DNA of 64,000 nt from a bacterium (GTDB lineage Bacteria > Chloroflexota > Anaerolineae > Caldilineales > Caldilineaceae): NCBI GenBank assembly GCA_016124945.1, contig WGMT01000004.1, forward strand, positions 1-64,000, given 5' to 3'. Position 1 is the stretch's first letter. Each line of letters begins with the position of its first letter. Of the stretch, positions 35,131 to 44,782 are shown in pieces. The notes under the pieces are model-generated. The model saw only the letters and a program-made list of their open reading frames with translations, did not search any database and was not told where the DNA came from. The position numbers and the translations under genes were made by a program.

Positions 35131-35913
35131 ATGACAACCGGCAAATCGGTTCCCGTCGCAGTACAGTTGTACAGCCTGCGCCACTTCTCCAGTGATTTTG
35201 CCACGCAGATCGCCACCGTGGCCGAGATGGGCTACCCTGGTGTGGAATTGGTGGGGCTCTCCATGCCCGCCGAAGAAGCCCGCGACATTTTGGCCCAGCA
35301 CGGCGTAAAGGCTGTGTCGGCGCATGTGTCCATACAGGCCATGCGCGAGGACATTGACAAGGTAATGAATTTTCACCAAGTCATCGGCAACTCGTACCTC
35401 ATCGTACCGGCCCCGCCGCAGGATGTACGCGAGGCCAACACCGTAGACGCCTGGGTGGGCCTGGCACGTGAACTGGCGGAATTGGGTCGTCGCTGCATCG
35501 ACGCCGACCTGCGCATCGGCTATCACAACCACTGGTGGGAAATGGCCGAGATCGACGGCAAGCGGGTGGTGGATTGGATGATGGAAGAGACCAGCCCCGA
35601 CTATCTCTTCCTCGAACCGGATCTGGCCTGGGTGACGAAGGGCGGCGCGGACGCCGAAGCGATCTTGAAACAGTACACGGGGCGCTGTCCGCGCGTACAT
35701 GTCAAGGATCTGGCGGCTGCCGGCCAAAATGAAGACCAAATGGGGCTGGCCGACGTGGGCTACGGCACGCTGAACTGGGACGTTCTTCTGCCTGCCGCCC
35801 GCGCCGCCGGCGCAGAGTGGTACGTCGTTGAGCACGATCTGCCCAAAGACCCGCCCGCCAGCGTCCAGCGTAGCCTCGAATTTCTGCGCAGCAAATCGAC
35901 ACTCTTGGGGTAA
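35131..35913 (+). CDS. Sugar phosphate isomerase/epimerase (TIM barrel)
   Basis: A 260-residue AP-endonuclease-2-like TIM barrel: VAVQLYSLRHF, MGYPGVELVGL, AVSAHVSIQAM, IGYHNHWWEM (metal-binding His), FLEPDLAWVTKGG, RVHVKDL and VEHDLP, the standard metal-ligand positions for this family. Substrates are usually sugars or inositol derivatives, not identifiable here. An AAAGGA site lies upstream. It is co-oriented with the next hypothetical gene (26-base gap). Confidence 0.9.
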   Translation: MTTGKSVPVAVQLYSLRHFSSDFATQIATVAEMGYPGVELVGLSMPAEEARDILAQHGVKAVSAHVSIQAMREDIDKVMNFHQVIGNSYLIVPAPPQDVREANTVDAWVGLARELAELGRRCIDADLRIGYHNHWWEMAEIDGKRVVDWMMEETSPDYLFLEPDLAWVTKGGADAEAILKQYTGRCPRVHVKDLAAAGQNEDQMGLADVGYGTLNWDVLLPAARAAGAEWYVVEHDLPKDPPASVQRSLEFLRSKSTLLG

Positions 35914-35939
35914 TGCCCATCGGTTAGGATCGGAGAATC

Positions 35940-36356
35940 ATGGCAAAATCAGCAATGTTTGAAGGATTGGTCATAGACCAGCGCGGCAATCCGGCGCCTG
36001 TGAAGCTGGTAGGTGAAGATGCCTGTTACGTGGTAGACGACGACGGCTTTCTGCGTCATATTGACGCCGGCAAGGTCGATCGCCAGGTACTCGCCTTCAT
36101 CAAAGGACAGGTCGATGCCAACCGCGACATCGCTGTGGATGGCGTCATGCAGATGATGGGGCAAGATGATCTCTTTACCAAGGCTGCCGTAGAATCGTCT
36201 ATCGACAAGATGGACGACAACGTAGGGCAGGTCATTCCCTCTGAGGCGCGGCAATGGCTGGGCATGCTCGGCTTCCGTATCGTCATCGACGAGCAGGGCC
36301 AGGTGGTGAATATTGAGTTACCTGCCGGGGGAATTGAGGGGGAAGAGGATTTGTAG
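35940..36356 (+). CDS. Conserved-looking hypothetical protein
   Basis: A 138-residue acidic protein starting MAKSAMFEGLVIDQRGNPA. It has two predicted strand-rich halves (VKLVGEDACYVVDDDGFLRH and FRIVIDEQGQVVNIELPAGG) flanking a helical centre (QVLAFIKGQVDANRDIAVDG). There is no signal peptide or known motif. A GGAG site lies before the ATG. It follows the TIM-barrel gene, probably in the same transcript, and ends at the hairpin at 36425. Confidence 0.7.
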   Translation: MAKSAMFEGLVIDQRGNPAPVKLVGEDACYVVDDDGFLRHIDAGKVDRQVLAFIKGQVDANRDIAVDGVMQMMGQDDLFTKAAVESSIDKMDDNVGQVIPSEARQWLGMLGFRIVIDEQGQVVNIELPAGGIEGEEDL

Positions 36357-36424
36357 TGCGTAGTGCGTGTATGGGTTGAGGCGTTGAGCGCTTTGATGCG
36401 TACTTGCACCTAGATAGAATATTA

Positions 36425-36488
36425 GATTGGGCGGATATGAGCGGATTTTCTGTAAACTTGCAGAAAATCCGCTCATATCCGCCTAATC
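36425..36488. terminator. Bidirectional hairpin terminator
   Basis: A 28-base-pair stem (36425-36452 with 36461-36488, one G-T pair) and 8-base loop between convergent genes. It is AT/GC mixed with no long T-run, but position and strength fit a shared terminator. Confidence 0.75.
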
Positions 36489-36492
36489 CACT

Positions 36493-37815
36493 TTATCCGC
36501 GTTCTATTTTACGCTCTAGTCGCAGCGGCAACGGTCTGAACCTTCGTCCTCCGTCTTTCGTCTTCTCGCAATACCGCGTCACCTCCGCCACAGCCTGCCC
36601 GACTCCATCCTCGCGGCGGATCGCTTCGCCCAGTGCGGTGGCGCGCTCGCGCATGGACTGGTTCTCTACTGTCTCGCTGATGGCGGCAGCCAGGCGCTCG
36701 GCAGTGAGCTTTTTGCGCGGGATAGGCTGTGGACCGACACCCATGCCGGCGATGCGCTGGCCCCAAAAGGGTTGATCCATGCCAAACGGCGTGACAATGG
36801 ACGGCACACCAGCGCGCAGACCGGCGGCAGTTGTCCCCGCGCCGCCGTGGTGGACGACGGCGGCCATGCGCGGAAAGAGCCAGCTATGCGGCAGCGACGA
36901 GATCAGGTGTACTGTGTCGGGCACATCGGCTACGTTCAACCCGCCCCACCCCGCCGCCAGCACACCGCGTTGCCCTGACTGCGCCAGAGCCTCCAACGCA
37001 ATACGAGCCGCTTCCTCTGGATTGCGGCTGATCATGCTGCCAAAACCGATGTAAACGGGTGCATCCCCCGCAGCAAGGAAATGCAGTAGATCAGCGGGGG
37101 GCTGCCAGCCCTCCCCTTCGTCGAGGAACCAGTAACCGGTGACGTAGATCTGCGGCTGCCAGTCTTGGGGGCGGGGGAGGACATGGTGGCTGTAGCCGTA
37201 GAGGACAGGCGCAGGGCTACGCGCTAGATCGCCGAAAGGTCCCCAAAAGGACGGTTTGGGCATGCCCAATACTTTGCGCGTCTCGGCGTCGGCCACTTTG
37301 GTGCTCTGCCAGAACATCTGGCGGGTGAGGTGAAACGACGGCCGGTTGAGCAGTTGTCCTAACGGCAGCCAGGGCACCAGTGGCGTGGCGAATGCCAGGG
37401 TGGGCGAGAAGGGCACCACATATGCTTGAATCACCGGAATCTTGTAATGCTCGGCCACCGAAAACGCGCCGCCCAACCCGGCCATGCCGCTGATGATCAG
37501 ATCGCTGTCGGCCAGCAACGGCGGCAGTTGGGGCGCAAGTTCGGCGGCGGCGTTCTTCATCTCAGCCTGCATTTTGCCCAACACCTTGAGGAAGTTGCCC
37601 CCTTCGATGACGTTGCGCCATTCCTCGCTCTGGATGCGTTCCTCCGCGCCTATGCCTGTGGACGCAAAGGCCACGCCCGCCTCTTGCACCAGCGTTTCAA
37701 AATTCTCACTGGCGAGCAGACGCACGCTGAGGCCGGCGTCTTGCAGCCCTTTGCTCAGGGCGAGGTAAGGCTGCACATCGCCACGTGTACCGGAAGCGAC
37801 CACGGAAATCTTCAT
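36493..37815 (-). CDS. Family 1 (UGT/GT28-like) glycosyltransferase
   Basis: A 440-residue GT-B enzyme of the sterol/macrolide glucosyltransferase group. The N-terminal glycine loop is ISVVASGTRGDVQPYLALSK. The C-terminal donor-binding domain has VYIGFGSMIS and the PSPG-like signature VVHHGGAGTTAAGLRAGVPS followed by TPFGMDQPFWGQRI. It transfers a sugar from an NDP-sugar to a lipophilic acceptor. Its ATG overlaps the stop of the upstream tetR gene (ATGA), so the regulator and enzyme form one unit. Confidence 0.93.
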   Translation of the reverse strand: MKISVVASGTRGDVQPYLALSKGLQDAGLSVRLLASENFETLVQEAGVAFASTGIGAEERIQSEEWRNVIEGGNFLKVLGKMQAEMKNAAAELAPQLPPLLADSDLIISGMAGLGGAFSVAEHYKIPVIQAYVVPFSPTLAFATPLVPWLPLGQLLNRPSFHLTRQMFWQSTKVADAETRKVLGMPKPSFWGPFGDLARSPAPVLYGYSHHVLPRPQDWQPQIYVTGYWFLDEGEGWQPPADLLHFLAAGDAPVYIGFGSMISRNPEEAARIALEALAQSGQRGVLAAGWGGLNVADVPDTVHLISSLPHSWLFPRMAAVVHHGGAGTTAAGLRAGVPSIVTPFGMDQPFWGQRIAGMGVGPQPIPRKKLTAERLAAAISETVENQSMRERATALGEAIRREDGVGQAVAEVTRYCEKTKDGGRRFRPLPLRLERKIERG

Positions 37816-38423
37816 TTTTTGTCCTTAATCCCATATAGAATCAAATTGGCAAGGGTGGCGGGCAGTTGATCCCACTGGTCGATGAGGGTGTCGTCGCCCA
37901 TGGTGTACTCAAGTATCAACCCCATAATCATCGACGCGAGGGCGCGCACAGTCAGTTTGACGTCGGCGATGTGGAGCTTACCCTGGTTCACCTGTTCTTG
38001 CAGGTAGGCTTCGGCCGGTGCCAGCGTCGGTTCGAGGATCTGCTGATGGTAGCGTATGCGCAGCTCGTCGTTCACCATCATCTCGGCGAGGACAATGCGG
38101 ATGAGCGCGAAATTGTCCGCTTTGAGGGCGTTGAGTGGGTGCTGGAGGAATGCCTGCACGAAGCTTTTTGCATCCAGATCCGCAGGCGGTGGCACCTGTT
38201 GGGCGATAATGGTTTCACGCATCTGCTCGAAGATGCCGATCAACAGCATCGACTTGTTCTCGAAATAGTTGTAGATGGTGCCATCGGCGATGCCGGCATG
38301 TTTGGCAATGTCGCGGATCGTCGTGGGATGGAAGCCTTTCTCGGCGAAAACAGCCGCTGCCGCGTCGAGGATCTGTTTTTTGCGGGCGTTGATCAACTGT
38401 TGCTGAATAGGGTCGGTCATCAA
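37812..38423 (-). CDS. TetR/AcrR family transcriptional regulator
   Basis: A 203-residue repressor. The N-terminal helix-turn-helix is clear (ILDAAAAVFAEKGFHPTTIR then DIAKHAGIADGTIYNYFENK), with a helical ligand-binding C-terminus (DTLIDQWDQLPATLANLI). It is co-translated with the downstream glycosyltransferase gene. The palindrome at 38601-38618, 178 bases upstream, is a likely operator, implying autoregulation. Confidence 0.93.
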   Translation of the reverse strand: MMTDPIQQQLINARKKQILDAAAAVFAEKGFHPTTIRDIAKHAGIADGTIYNYFENKSMLLIGIFEQMRETIIAQQVPPPADLDAKSFVQAFLQHPLNALKADNFALIRIVLAEMMVNDELRIRYHQQILEPTLAPAEAYLQEQVNQGKLHIADVKLTVRALASMIMGLILEYTMGDDTLIDQWDQLPATLANLILYGIKDKK

Positions 38424-38529
38424 ATTTCCTCCTAAGTTGGCTGTAAATCACCGTACTCAAGCCGGCCACACTATCGCTCACCACCATCACCCATCAACGA
38501 TTCCGCCGATCCACCCGTAAAAAGCCTTC

Positions 38530-38856
38530 TTAATGCTGAGGCATTGTTGCCCCATGCATTCTGCCCTGGACAAATGAATGTGAATCGTTGTTCACCAAAA
38601 TGAATGAATGTTCATTCAGGGAAAACATACGCGCACGCCCCGCGTTTGTCAAGAGGCAAAGCTGTTCTAACCAGACAACAGTTACACTAACAAGAACCGC
38701 CTTCGGCTTTCCACGAGAAGTCAAGATGATTCGTTCATGTCTGTAGGCGACGCAGTTGATCAAATCTGAAATATCGCGCTTTACCTCGCCATTTTTGTGG
38801 ATTGGAATAGCTTCTACCAAAGAGCACATTCGGCAAAACGCACCGTTTCCATTCAT
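38530..38856 (-). pseudogene. Phd/YefM-type antitoxin, degraded or solitary
   Basis: The minus strand encodes VKRDISDLINCVAYRHERII and then LTSRGKPKAVLVSVTVVWLEQL. This is the core of a Phd/YefM antitoxin (usual pattern RDxSDLInxV, eriilTrrGkPvAvLVs, dLexLe). The expected N-terminal start (SISEAK) is replaced by unrelated sequence, and the tail after LEQL looks out of frame, so I read it as a remnant. No partner toxin is visible. It lies at the left edge of the BREX island. Confidence 0.6.
38601..38618. promoter_or_regulatory. Putative TetR operator
   Basis: A perfect inverted repeat, TGAATGAA-TG-TTCATTCA, with a 2-base spacer, the size and symmetry of TetR-family operators. A partial copy (AATGAATGTGAAT) lies about 30 bases before it. 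Confidence 0.55.
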
Positions 38857-39311
38857 AAAGAAATCCGTATACTAAACAAGCGTCAATACTGCTTCACCGG
38901 CGCAGGCAGTCTCTACAAACAACCTACTTCCCCAACTGCGCCCAACACACCCCGCCATGCACCCTCGTGCAGTTGACCCGAACAAGCAGCCCTCACCTGC
39001 CGCGGCTGTCACTTTGGGTTGTGACTCAACCATGCGCATCTCGTGCCGAAGATATGACCCACGGGCTTGTATCCTTAAATTTAACAAGATATACTGTACG
39101 CCAGCCTAGTACAGCATCAGGCAGACCGAACATTCACTTCCCCATTTCAATGTTACCTCCGGTCTGTTCGTCGCGCTGTGGTTGCAGGATCGTCTCAGCA
39201 GCGGTGAATCTTCCTCGTTGGTCGGTTCAGCGTACCCTTATTCCCTTGCGGATTCGAGCACATCGAAGACCGGTGACAGTCACCAAAGCGAACAAGACAC
39301 CTATGTCACCT
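38857..39311. other. Gene-free stretch upstream of brxA
   Basis: With the flanking antitoxin remnant, about 890 bases separate tetR from brxA. I see no intact gene here and no WYL-type BrxR regulator. The BREX promoter should lie in this stretch. Confidence 0.5.
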
Positions 39312-39938
39312 ATGCAAGCACCAACAAAATATAGCATGTCGTTCACCACGGGCACCTTGCTGCTCAACGAATCTACTACCGTCGCCCAGCTATACCGCAC
39401 AGAAGGGGATTGGGATAGGGTTCGTATGATTGCCATCGAAGAAAACCGGCTACAGATGCGTACACTCAATGCATCCAGGCGCATTTATCGGGAAGTGGCA
39501 TCTCGTTTACGCCTTTTGACAGATAATGAATTGACCCTTCTCATCGACGGCGACCGCGCGGAACAAATCGCCCTGGCCTGGTTGGCGATCTGTCGGCGCT
39601 ATCGCTTCATCTATGACTTTGTGGTGGACGTTGTGCGCGAAAAACTCCTGGGATTGAACCGTGTGTTGACCTACGAGGACTACGAACGCTTCTTCCACCA
39701 CAAAGCCGAATGGCATCCCGAAGTGGAACAGGTGGCCCCCTCAACGCAAGGAAAGCAGCGCCAGGTTGTCTTTAAGACGATGCGAGAAGCGGGTCTGCTT
39801 TCGGCAGAAGGGTTCATGCAGCCGCTGATGCTTTCGCCACGGCTAATCGAAGTAATCGTGCAGGACAATCCTGCGGACTTGCTTGTCTTCCTGAGTAGCG
39901 ATGTCGATGTTAGAGAGTGGACAGCCAGGTATGCTTAA
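39312..39938 (+). CDS. brxA: BREX protein BrxA (DUF1819)
   Basis: The start is chosen at 39312 (MQAPTKYSMSFTTGTLLLNE) to match the usual BrxA opening; 39303 and 39336 are alternatives and none has a clear ribosome-binding site. The 208-residue product has the family pattern: FTTGTLLLNESTTVAQLY, NASRRIYREVASRLRLL, EQIALAWLAICRRYRFIYDF, VREKLLGLNRVLTYEDYERF. BrxA is a DNA-binding core component of type 1 BREX, needed for phage exclusion. Its stop overlaps the start region of brxB, showing tight coupling. Confidence 0.9.
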   Translation: MQAPTKYSMSFTTGTLLLNESTTVAQLYRTEGDWDRVRMIAIEENRLQMRTLNASRRIYREVASRLRLLTDNELTLLIDGDRAEQIALAWLAICRRYRFIYDFVVDVVREKLLGLNRVLTYEDYERFFHHKAEWHPEVEQVAPSTQGKQRQVVFKTMREAGLLSAEGFMQPLMLSPRLIEVIVQDNPADLLVFLSSDVDVREWTARYA

Positions 39939-40539
39939 CGCAGAGGAACTTACCCCCACACAACGCTATGAACACCTGCTTCGGGTGGTGCGTAGCGAAC
40001 GTTTCTTGAAGATGCAGGGATTGGGCAACGAAGTGCCCTTTTTTATCTGCCCCTACCCGCCCCAGGACGCCGTCGCCATGGGGAAACACATTCATCAGTT
40101 GGCGAGACGTCTGGCCCAGGACGGCATCGCCGTGGTGGAAATTGATCTCTACCATCTCTGTGTGACGCTGCTGCGTGAGCGGGGCATCTGGGAACGTGTG
40201 CTCGAAGCCGAAACCACAGCAGACCGGGAAGCCTTCAAGGAATTGCTCCAGGGCGTCCTCGATCCCGAAGAACACCTGATTCCGGCCATGGCCCGAATCC
40301 TGGATCAACAGCGCTGTGATGTGCTCTTTATCACAGGGGTGGGCGAAATCTACCCCTACATTCGCTCGCACAACGTGCTCAACAACCTGCAAAGCACGGC
40401 CACAGACCACCCTACGCTGATGTTCTTCCCGGGCAAGTACACCCATTCGCTGGAAGCCGGCGCTTCGTTGGATCTCTTTGGCCTCCTGCACGATGACAAA
40501 TACTACCGGGCGTTCAACATCTTCCACGTGGAAGTTTGA
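39931..40539 (+). CDS. brxB: BREX protein BrxB (DUF1788)
   Basis: The start at 39931 (MLNAEELTPTQRYEHLLRVV) overlaps the brxA stop; earlier ATGs at 39901 and 39907 are possible. The 202-residue product has the DUF1788 signature: RFLKMQGLGNEVPFFICPYP, IAVVEIDLYHLCV, GVGEIYPYIRSHNVLNNL and the final LMFFPGKYTH...GLLHDDKYYRAF. It is essential in BREX type 1 though its biochemical role is unclear. brxC follows 22 bases after. Confidence 0.95.
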   Translation: MLNAEELTPTQRYEHLLRVVRSERFLKMQGLGNEVPFFICPYPPQDAVAMGKHIHQLARRLAQDGIAVVEIDLYHLCVTLLRERGIWERVLEAETTADREAFKELLQGVLDPEEHLIPAMARILDQQRCDVLFITGVGEIYPYIRSHNVLNNLQSTATDHPTLMFFPGKYTHSLEAGASLDLFGLLHDDKYYRAFNIFHVEV

Positions 40540-40561
40540 AGACAATTTTAGAGGGAATTCC

Positions 40562-43500
40562 ATGACCTTAGCTTCGATCTTTGCCAAACCCATTGACCGC
40601 CCCATCGAGGGCGTGATCAAGGCCGACGACGATAAGAGCCTGCGCCTCGAAATTGAGGAGTACGTCCTCACCAACGAGGTGGCGAAGCGGCTGGAAGACT
40701 TTCTGGCCGCCTATACGCACTACGCGGGCGCCAATGGGGTATGGATTTCGGGCTTCTTTGGCTCGGGCAAGTCGCATCTGCTCAAGATGCTGGCCCTACT
40801 CCTGGAAAATCGAACCGTGGAAGGGAGCACGGCGCTTGAGTTGTTCCTGCCCAAGTGCGGTGACAATCAGATCCTGCGCGCCGACTTGCAGCGGGCGGTG
40901 GCAATCCCCTCCCAAAGCATTCTCTTTAACATCGATCAGAAGGCCGACGTCATCAGCAAGAAGCAGATCGACGCGTTGCTGGCCGTCTTTGTGAAGGTCT
41001 TCGACGAGATGTGCGGCTACTACGGCAAACAGGGACACATCGCCCAGTTTGAGCGTGATCTGGACAGCCGCGATCTCTACGACGCCTTCAAAGAGGCCTA
41101 TGCCCAACAGACCGGCCTGCCCTGGGAATCAGGACGCGAACAGGCGCTGCTCGAAGGACGCAACATCGCCGCCGCCTATGCCCAGGTGACCAACGCAGGC
41201 AACGACGCCGCCGCCGGCATCCTGGACAAGTATCGCCAGCAGTACAAGGTCTCTATCGAGGACTTCGCCGATCAGGTCAACGACTACATCAGCCGCCACG
41301 GCCCCGACTTCCGCCTCAACTTCCTGGTGGACGAGGTGGGCCAGTACATCGCCGATAATGTGAAGTTGATGACCAATTTGCAGACCATTGCCGAAAGCCT
41401 GGCCACCAAATCACGCGGACGCGCCTGGCTCCTCGTCACCGCGCAAGAGGACATGAACAGCGTCGTAGGTGAGATGGGACGGCAGCAGAGCAACGACTTC
41501 TCCAAGATCCAGGCGCGCTTTGCCAACCGCATGAAGCTCACCAGCGCCGATGTGGAAGAGGTGATCCGCAAACGCTTGCTGCTCAAAAATGATAGAGGCA
41601 TCGATCTGCTGGCCGACGTCTACGCGGTGCAGCAGAACAATTTCAAGACACTCTTCGACTTCGCCGACGGTGGGCAGAGCTACCGCAATTTTCGGGATCG
41701 TGATCATTTCATTCACAGCTACCCCTTCATCCCCTACCAATTCCCGCTCTTCCAGGCGGCGATTCAAAATCTGTCGCTGCATAACGCCTTCGAGGGCAGG
41801 CATAGTTCGGTGGGCGAACGCTCAATGTTGGGCGTCTTTCAGGAGGTAGCCAAACGCATTGCCAACCACCAGATCGGCCAACTTGCCACTTTCGATCTCA
41901 TGTTCGAGGGCATCCGCACAGCGCTCAAAGCCCAGATCCAGCGTTCGGTGATCACGGCGGAACAGCATCTCGACAGTCCGTTCGCAGTGCAGGTGCTCAA
42001 AGCGCTCTTCCTGGTGAAATATGTGAAGGAATTCAAGGCGACGCTGCGCAACCTGACCGTGCTCATGTACCCCGGCTTTGACGTCGATCTGCCCGCGCTG
42101 CGTAGACAGGTGGAAGAAGCGCTCAATCTGCTCGAACAGCAGACCTACATCCAGCGCAATGGCGAGGAATACGAGTTCCTTACCGACGAAGAGAAGGATG
42201 TGGAGCAGGAGATCAAGAACACGGAGATCGAGACCGACGCCGTGGCCGACGAACTGGCGACCTTTGTCTTCGATATGGTGATCAAACACCGCAAGATCCG
42301 CTACGACGAGAACAGCCAGGACTATCCCTTCGCCCGCAAGTTGGATGACCGCCTTAGTGGACGTGACTACGAGTTGGCGATCCACGTGATCAGCCCCTTC
42401 CACGAACACGCCGGCAATGAACCGATCCTGCGCGCCCAGGCCATGGGACGCGACGAACTGCTCGTCCTCCTCCCCCCCAACGACCGGTTGGTGCGCGATT
42501 TGACCCTGTACAAACGCACCGAAAAGTACATCCGCCAGAACTATTCGACGGCGCAGCAGGCCAGCGTCAAACGCATTTTGGAGGGCAAGTCGTCACAAAA
42601 TCAGGAACGCAAGACGGCGTTGGGCAAGCTGGTGGCCGAGATGATGGCTGAGGCCAAATTGGTGGTCAACGGGCAGGAGGTGGAAACCGGGAGCAGCGAA
42701 CCCCAAACACGGGTGGTGAAGGGATTCCACGAACTGCTGGTGCGTACCTATCCCAACCTGCGCATGCTGCGTGGGGTGCAATACAGCGAGGCGGACATCG
42801 GCCGCTCTCTGGAGCAGGCCAACACACTCTTCGGCAACGACGACGCCACCGTCAGCGAAGCGGAAACGGAGATGCGCGCTTTCATCGAATCTAATGTGCG
42901 CAGCGGCGTTCGCACAACGATGACGACGTTGGTAAACCGCTTCGAACGCAAGCCCTACGGCTGGTACCTGGCCGCCATTCAGTGCACGCTGGCCAAACTC
43001 ATCGCCCGCGGCCGCGTGGAAGTAAAACAGGACGGCGCGTTGCTCGACGACAACGCCGTGGCGCGCGCCCTGCGCAACACCCATGGCTACGGCAACCTTA
43101 TCCTGGAGCCGCAGGTGGAGTTCACGGCAGGGCAGGTGCGCCAGTTGCGAGACTTCTACGCCGAATTCTTCGACGGTCCGCCCACTGCCGGTGAAGCCAA
43201 GGCCCTGGCCCAGGAGACGGCGCGCGCTTTCCAAACCCTGCACGCGGAGCTGACCCAACTGCGCAACGGCAACGGGTATCCCTTCCTGGCTGTGCTGGAT
43301 CGCCCGCTGGCGCGGCTGGCGGCGTTGATGCAGCAGCCGTCGGCCTTCTACTTCACCGACCTGGCACAGCACGAGGACGCGCTCTTCGACGACAAGGAAC
43401 AGGTCATCGCGCCACTGCGCCAGTTCATGGCCGGTGGACAGCGCCAGATCTTCGACAGCGCCCAGCGTTTTCTCACGAATCAGGAAGCCAACCTCTCCTA

Positions 43501-44083
43501 CGTGGACGGCGACGAAGTCTCCGCCATGCGCCGCTTGCTGGCCGACCCCACCTGCTACACGGGCAACAAGATGCAGCAGGTGAAGAGTTTCCTCGACGCC
43601 ACCCAGGCCAAGGTGGACGCCGTGGTGCGCGCCGAACGCACGAAGATGCTCAACGCCGTCGACGAGCGCTGGGCGCGGCTAGCCGCCATGAGCGAATTCG
43701 GCGATCTCAGCACAGCGCAACAGGACGAATTGAAGCGTCCTTTCGACGAACTCAAACGCACGCTGGAGCGCACCACGCTGGTCGCCGTGATCAAGGACAC
43801 CGTGCAGCGCTTCGACATCAACGAGTACCAACGCCAACTGCTGAAAATGACGCTGTGGGCCGCGCCCGCCGTCGAACCGCAGCCAGGCGTCGCCGAAGAC
43901 AACCACAACGGCCCTGCCGCCCCCATCGTCGAACCGCGCATCGAATACGTATCGAAACAGGCGCTGCCCGTCTCCTTCGACAGAGCCTGGCTCGCTGACG
44001 AAGCCGATGTAGACGCTTACTTGTCCGCGCTCAAGCAGGCGTTGATGCAGGTGATCGCAGATGGAAAACGGGTGCAGGTGTAG
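40562..44083 (+). CDS. brxC: BREX ATPase BrxC (PglY-like)
   Basis: The start is at 40562 (MTLASIFAKPIDRPIEGVIK), with GAGGG 5-6 bases upstream. The 1173-residue AAA+-type ATPase has a Walker A at 64-71 (GFFGSGKS) and FLVDEVGQYI as Walker B, as in BrxC/PglY. It is needed for both methylation and exclusion in BREX. Length is typical (about 1200). Its last codon is followed by TAG, which is also the first three bases of a REP-like palindrome, so the element abuts or supplies the stop codon. Confidence 0.96.
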   Translation: MTLASIFAKPIDRPIEGVIKADDDKSLRLEIEEYVLTNEVAKRLEDFLAAYTHYAGANGVWISGFFGSGKSHLLKMLALLLENRTVEGSTALELFLPKCGDNQILRADLQRAVAIPSQSILFNIDQKADVISKKQIDALLAVFVKVFDEMCGYYGKQGHIAQFERDLDSRDLYDAFKEAYAQQTGLPWESGREQALLEGRNIAAAYAQVTNAGNDAAAGILDKYRQQYKVSIEDFADQVNDYISRHGPDFRLNFLVDEVGQYIADNVKLMTNLQTIAESLATKSRGRAWLLVTAQEDMNSVVGEMGRQQSNDFSKIQARFANRMKLTSADVEEVIRKRLLLKNDRGIDLLADVYAVQQNNFKTLFDFADGGQSYRNFRDRDHFIHSYPFIPYQFPLFQAAIQNLSLHNAFEGRHSSVGERSMLGVFQEVAKRIANHQIGQLATFDLMFEGIRTALKAQIQRSVITAEQHLDSPFAVQVLKALFLVKYVKEFKATLRNLTVLMYPGFDVDLPALRRQVEEALNLLEQQTYIQRNGEEYEFLTDEEKDVEQEIKNTEIETDAVADELATFVFDMVIKHRKIRYDENSQDYPFARKLDDRLSGRDYELAIHVISPFHEHAGNEPILRAQAMGRDELLVLLPPNDRLVRDLTLYKRTEKYIRQNYSTAQQASVKRILEGKSSQNQERKTALGKLVAEMMAEAKLVVNGQEVETGSSEPQTRVVKGFHELLVRTYPNLRMLRGVQYSEADIGRSLEQANTLFGNDDATVSEAETEMRAFIESNVRSGVRTTMTTLVNRFERKPYGWYLAAIQCTLAKLIARGRVEVKQDGALLDDNAVARALRNTHGYGNLILEPQVEFTAGQVRQLRDFYAEFFDGPPTAGEAKALAQETARAFQTLHAELTQLRNGNGYPFLAVLDRPLARLAALMQQPSAFYFTDLAQHEDALFDDKEQVIAPLRQFMAGGQRQIFDSAQRFLTNQEANLSYVDGDEVSAMRRLLADPTCYTGNKMQQVKSFLDATQAKVDAVVRAERTKMLNAVDERWARLAAMSEFGDLSTAQQDELKRPFDELKRTLERTTLVAVIKDTVQRFDINEYQRQLLKMTLWAAPAVEPQPGVAEDNHNGPAAPIVEPRIEYVSKQALPVSFDRAWLADEADVDAYLSALKQALMQVIADGKRVQV

Positions 44084-44110
44084 GGGCATGGGGTGCCGCA
44101 CCCCGTGCCC
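44084..44110. repeat. REP-like palindrome at the end of brxC
   Basis: Arms 44084-44096 and 44098-44110 (GGGCATGGGGTGC and its complement, one mismatch) with a single-base loop. This is the simplest copy of the REP family seen through the BREX island. Confidence 0.88.
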
Positions 44111-44134
44111 TGACTGACGTAGCGGAGATAGAGA

Positions 44135-44710
44135 ATGCCAAGCACGCCACAAGGCTACCGACGCCGTAATTCACTGCGACACCCCAAATACGATTACACC
44201 AACACAGGGGCCTACTTTGTGACGATCTGCGCCCATCAAGGCCGTAGTCTCTTTGGTCAGGTCACTGAACAGAGCATGATTCTGAACCAATTGGGGCAGA
44301 TCGCCCATGCAGCCTGGCACGAGTTTGCAGACCGACATCCAGAAACAATGTTGGACCGATTTGTGATCATGCCCAATCACGTTCACGTTTTGCTCTGGCT
44401 GACGCAACCGCCTACGGTTGACAACCAACAAGTCGAGGACAAAAAGCGCAAGTTCGGCGATGCGATTGCAGGATCGCTGTCGACCCTTATCGGGGTCTAC
44501 AAAGGTGCTGTGACGCAAAAGGCCGGCCATCAGAAACTGATTCCGAATCCGCCTTTGTGGCAGCGCAATTTCTACGATCGAATTGTTCGCAACGATACCG
44601 AATTGCAGCGTATCCGTCATTATATTGAAACCAATCCAGCCCGCTGGCACGAAGATCAACTACATCCAGCCGCCCCCCCAAATCAGTTTAACCAAACATG
44701 GCATCCGTAG
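44135..44710 (+). CDS. REP-associated tyrosine transposase (RAYT)
   Basis: A 191-residue Y1/HUH nuclease. The N-terminal TNTGAYFVTICAHQGRSLFG, the HUH motif in FVIMPNHVHVLLW (residues about 76-88), the LWQRNFYDRIVRND segment and the tyrosine-bearing helix IRHYIETNPARWHED are all diagnostic of RAYT proteins. These are domesticated relatives of IS200/IS605 that mobilise REP palindromes. The gene lies inside the BREX operon in the same direction, flanked by REP-like elements. Its own TAG stop is the start of one of them. Confidence 0.94.
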   Translation: MPSTPQGYRRRNSLRHPKYDYTNTGAYFVTICAHQGRSLFGQVTEQSMILNQLGQIAHAAWHEFADRHPETMLDRFVIMPNHVHVLLWLTQPPTVDNQQVEDKKRKFGDAIAGSLSTLIGVYKGAVTQKAGHQKLIPNPPLWQRNFYDRIVRNDTELQRIRHYIETNPARWHEDQLHPAAPPNQFNQTWHP

Positions 44711-44782
44711 GGGCATGGGGTGGAATGGCAGAGAGAATAGCGACATTGCGTCAACATACATTGCCATTTCACCCCATGCCCC
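44710..44782. repeat. REP-like inverted repeat after the RAYT gene
   Basis: Arms 44710-44730 and 44762-44782 pair over 21 bases with one mismatch, beginning with the same GGGGCATGGGGTG core as the copy at 44084. The central 31 bases are unrelated. Confidence 0.88.
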
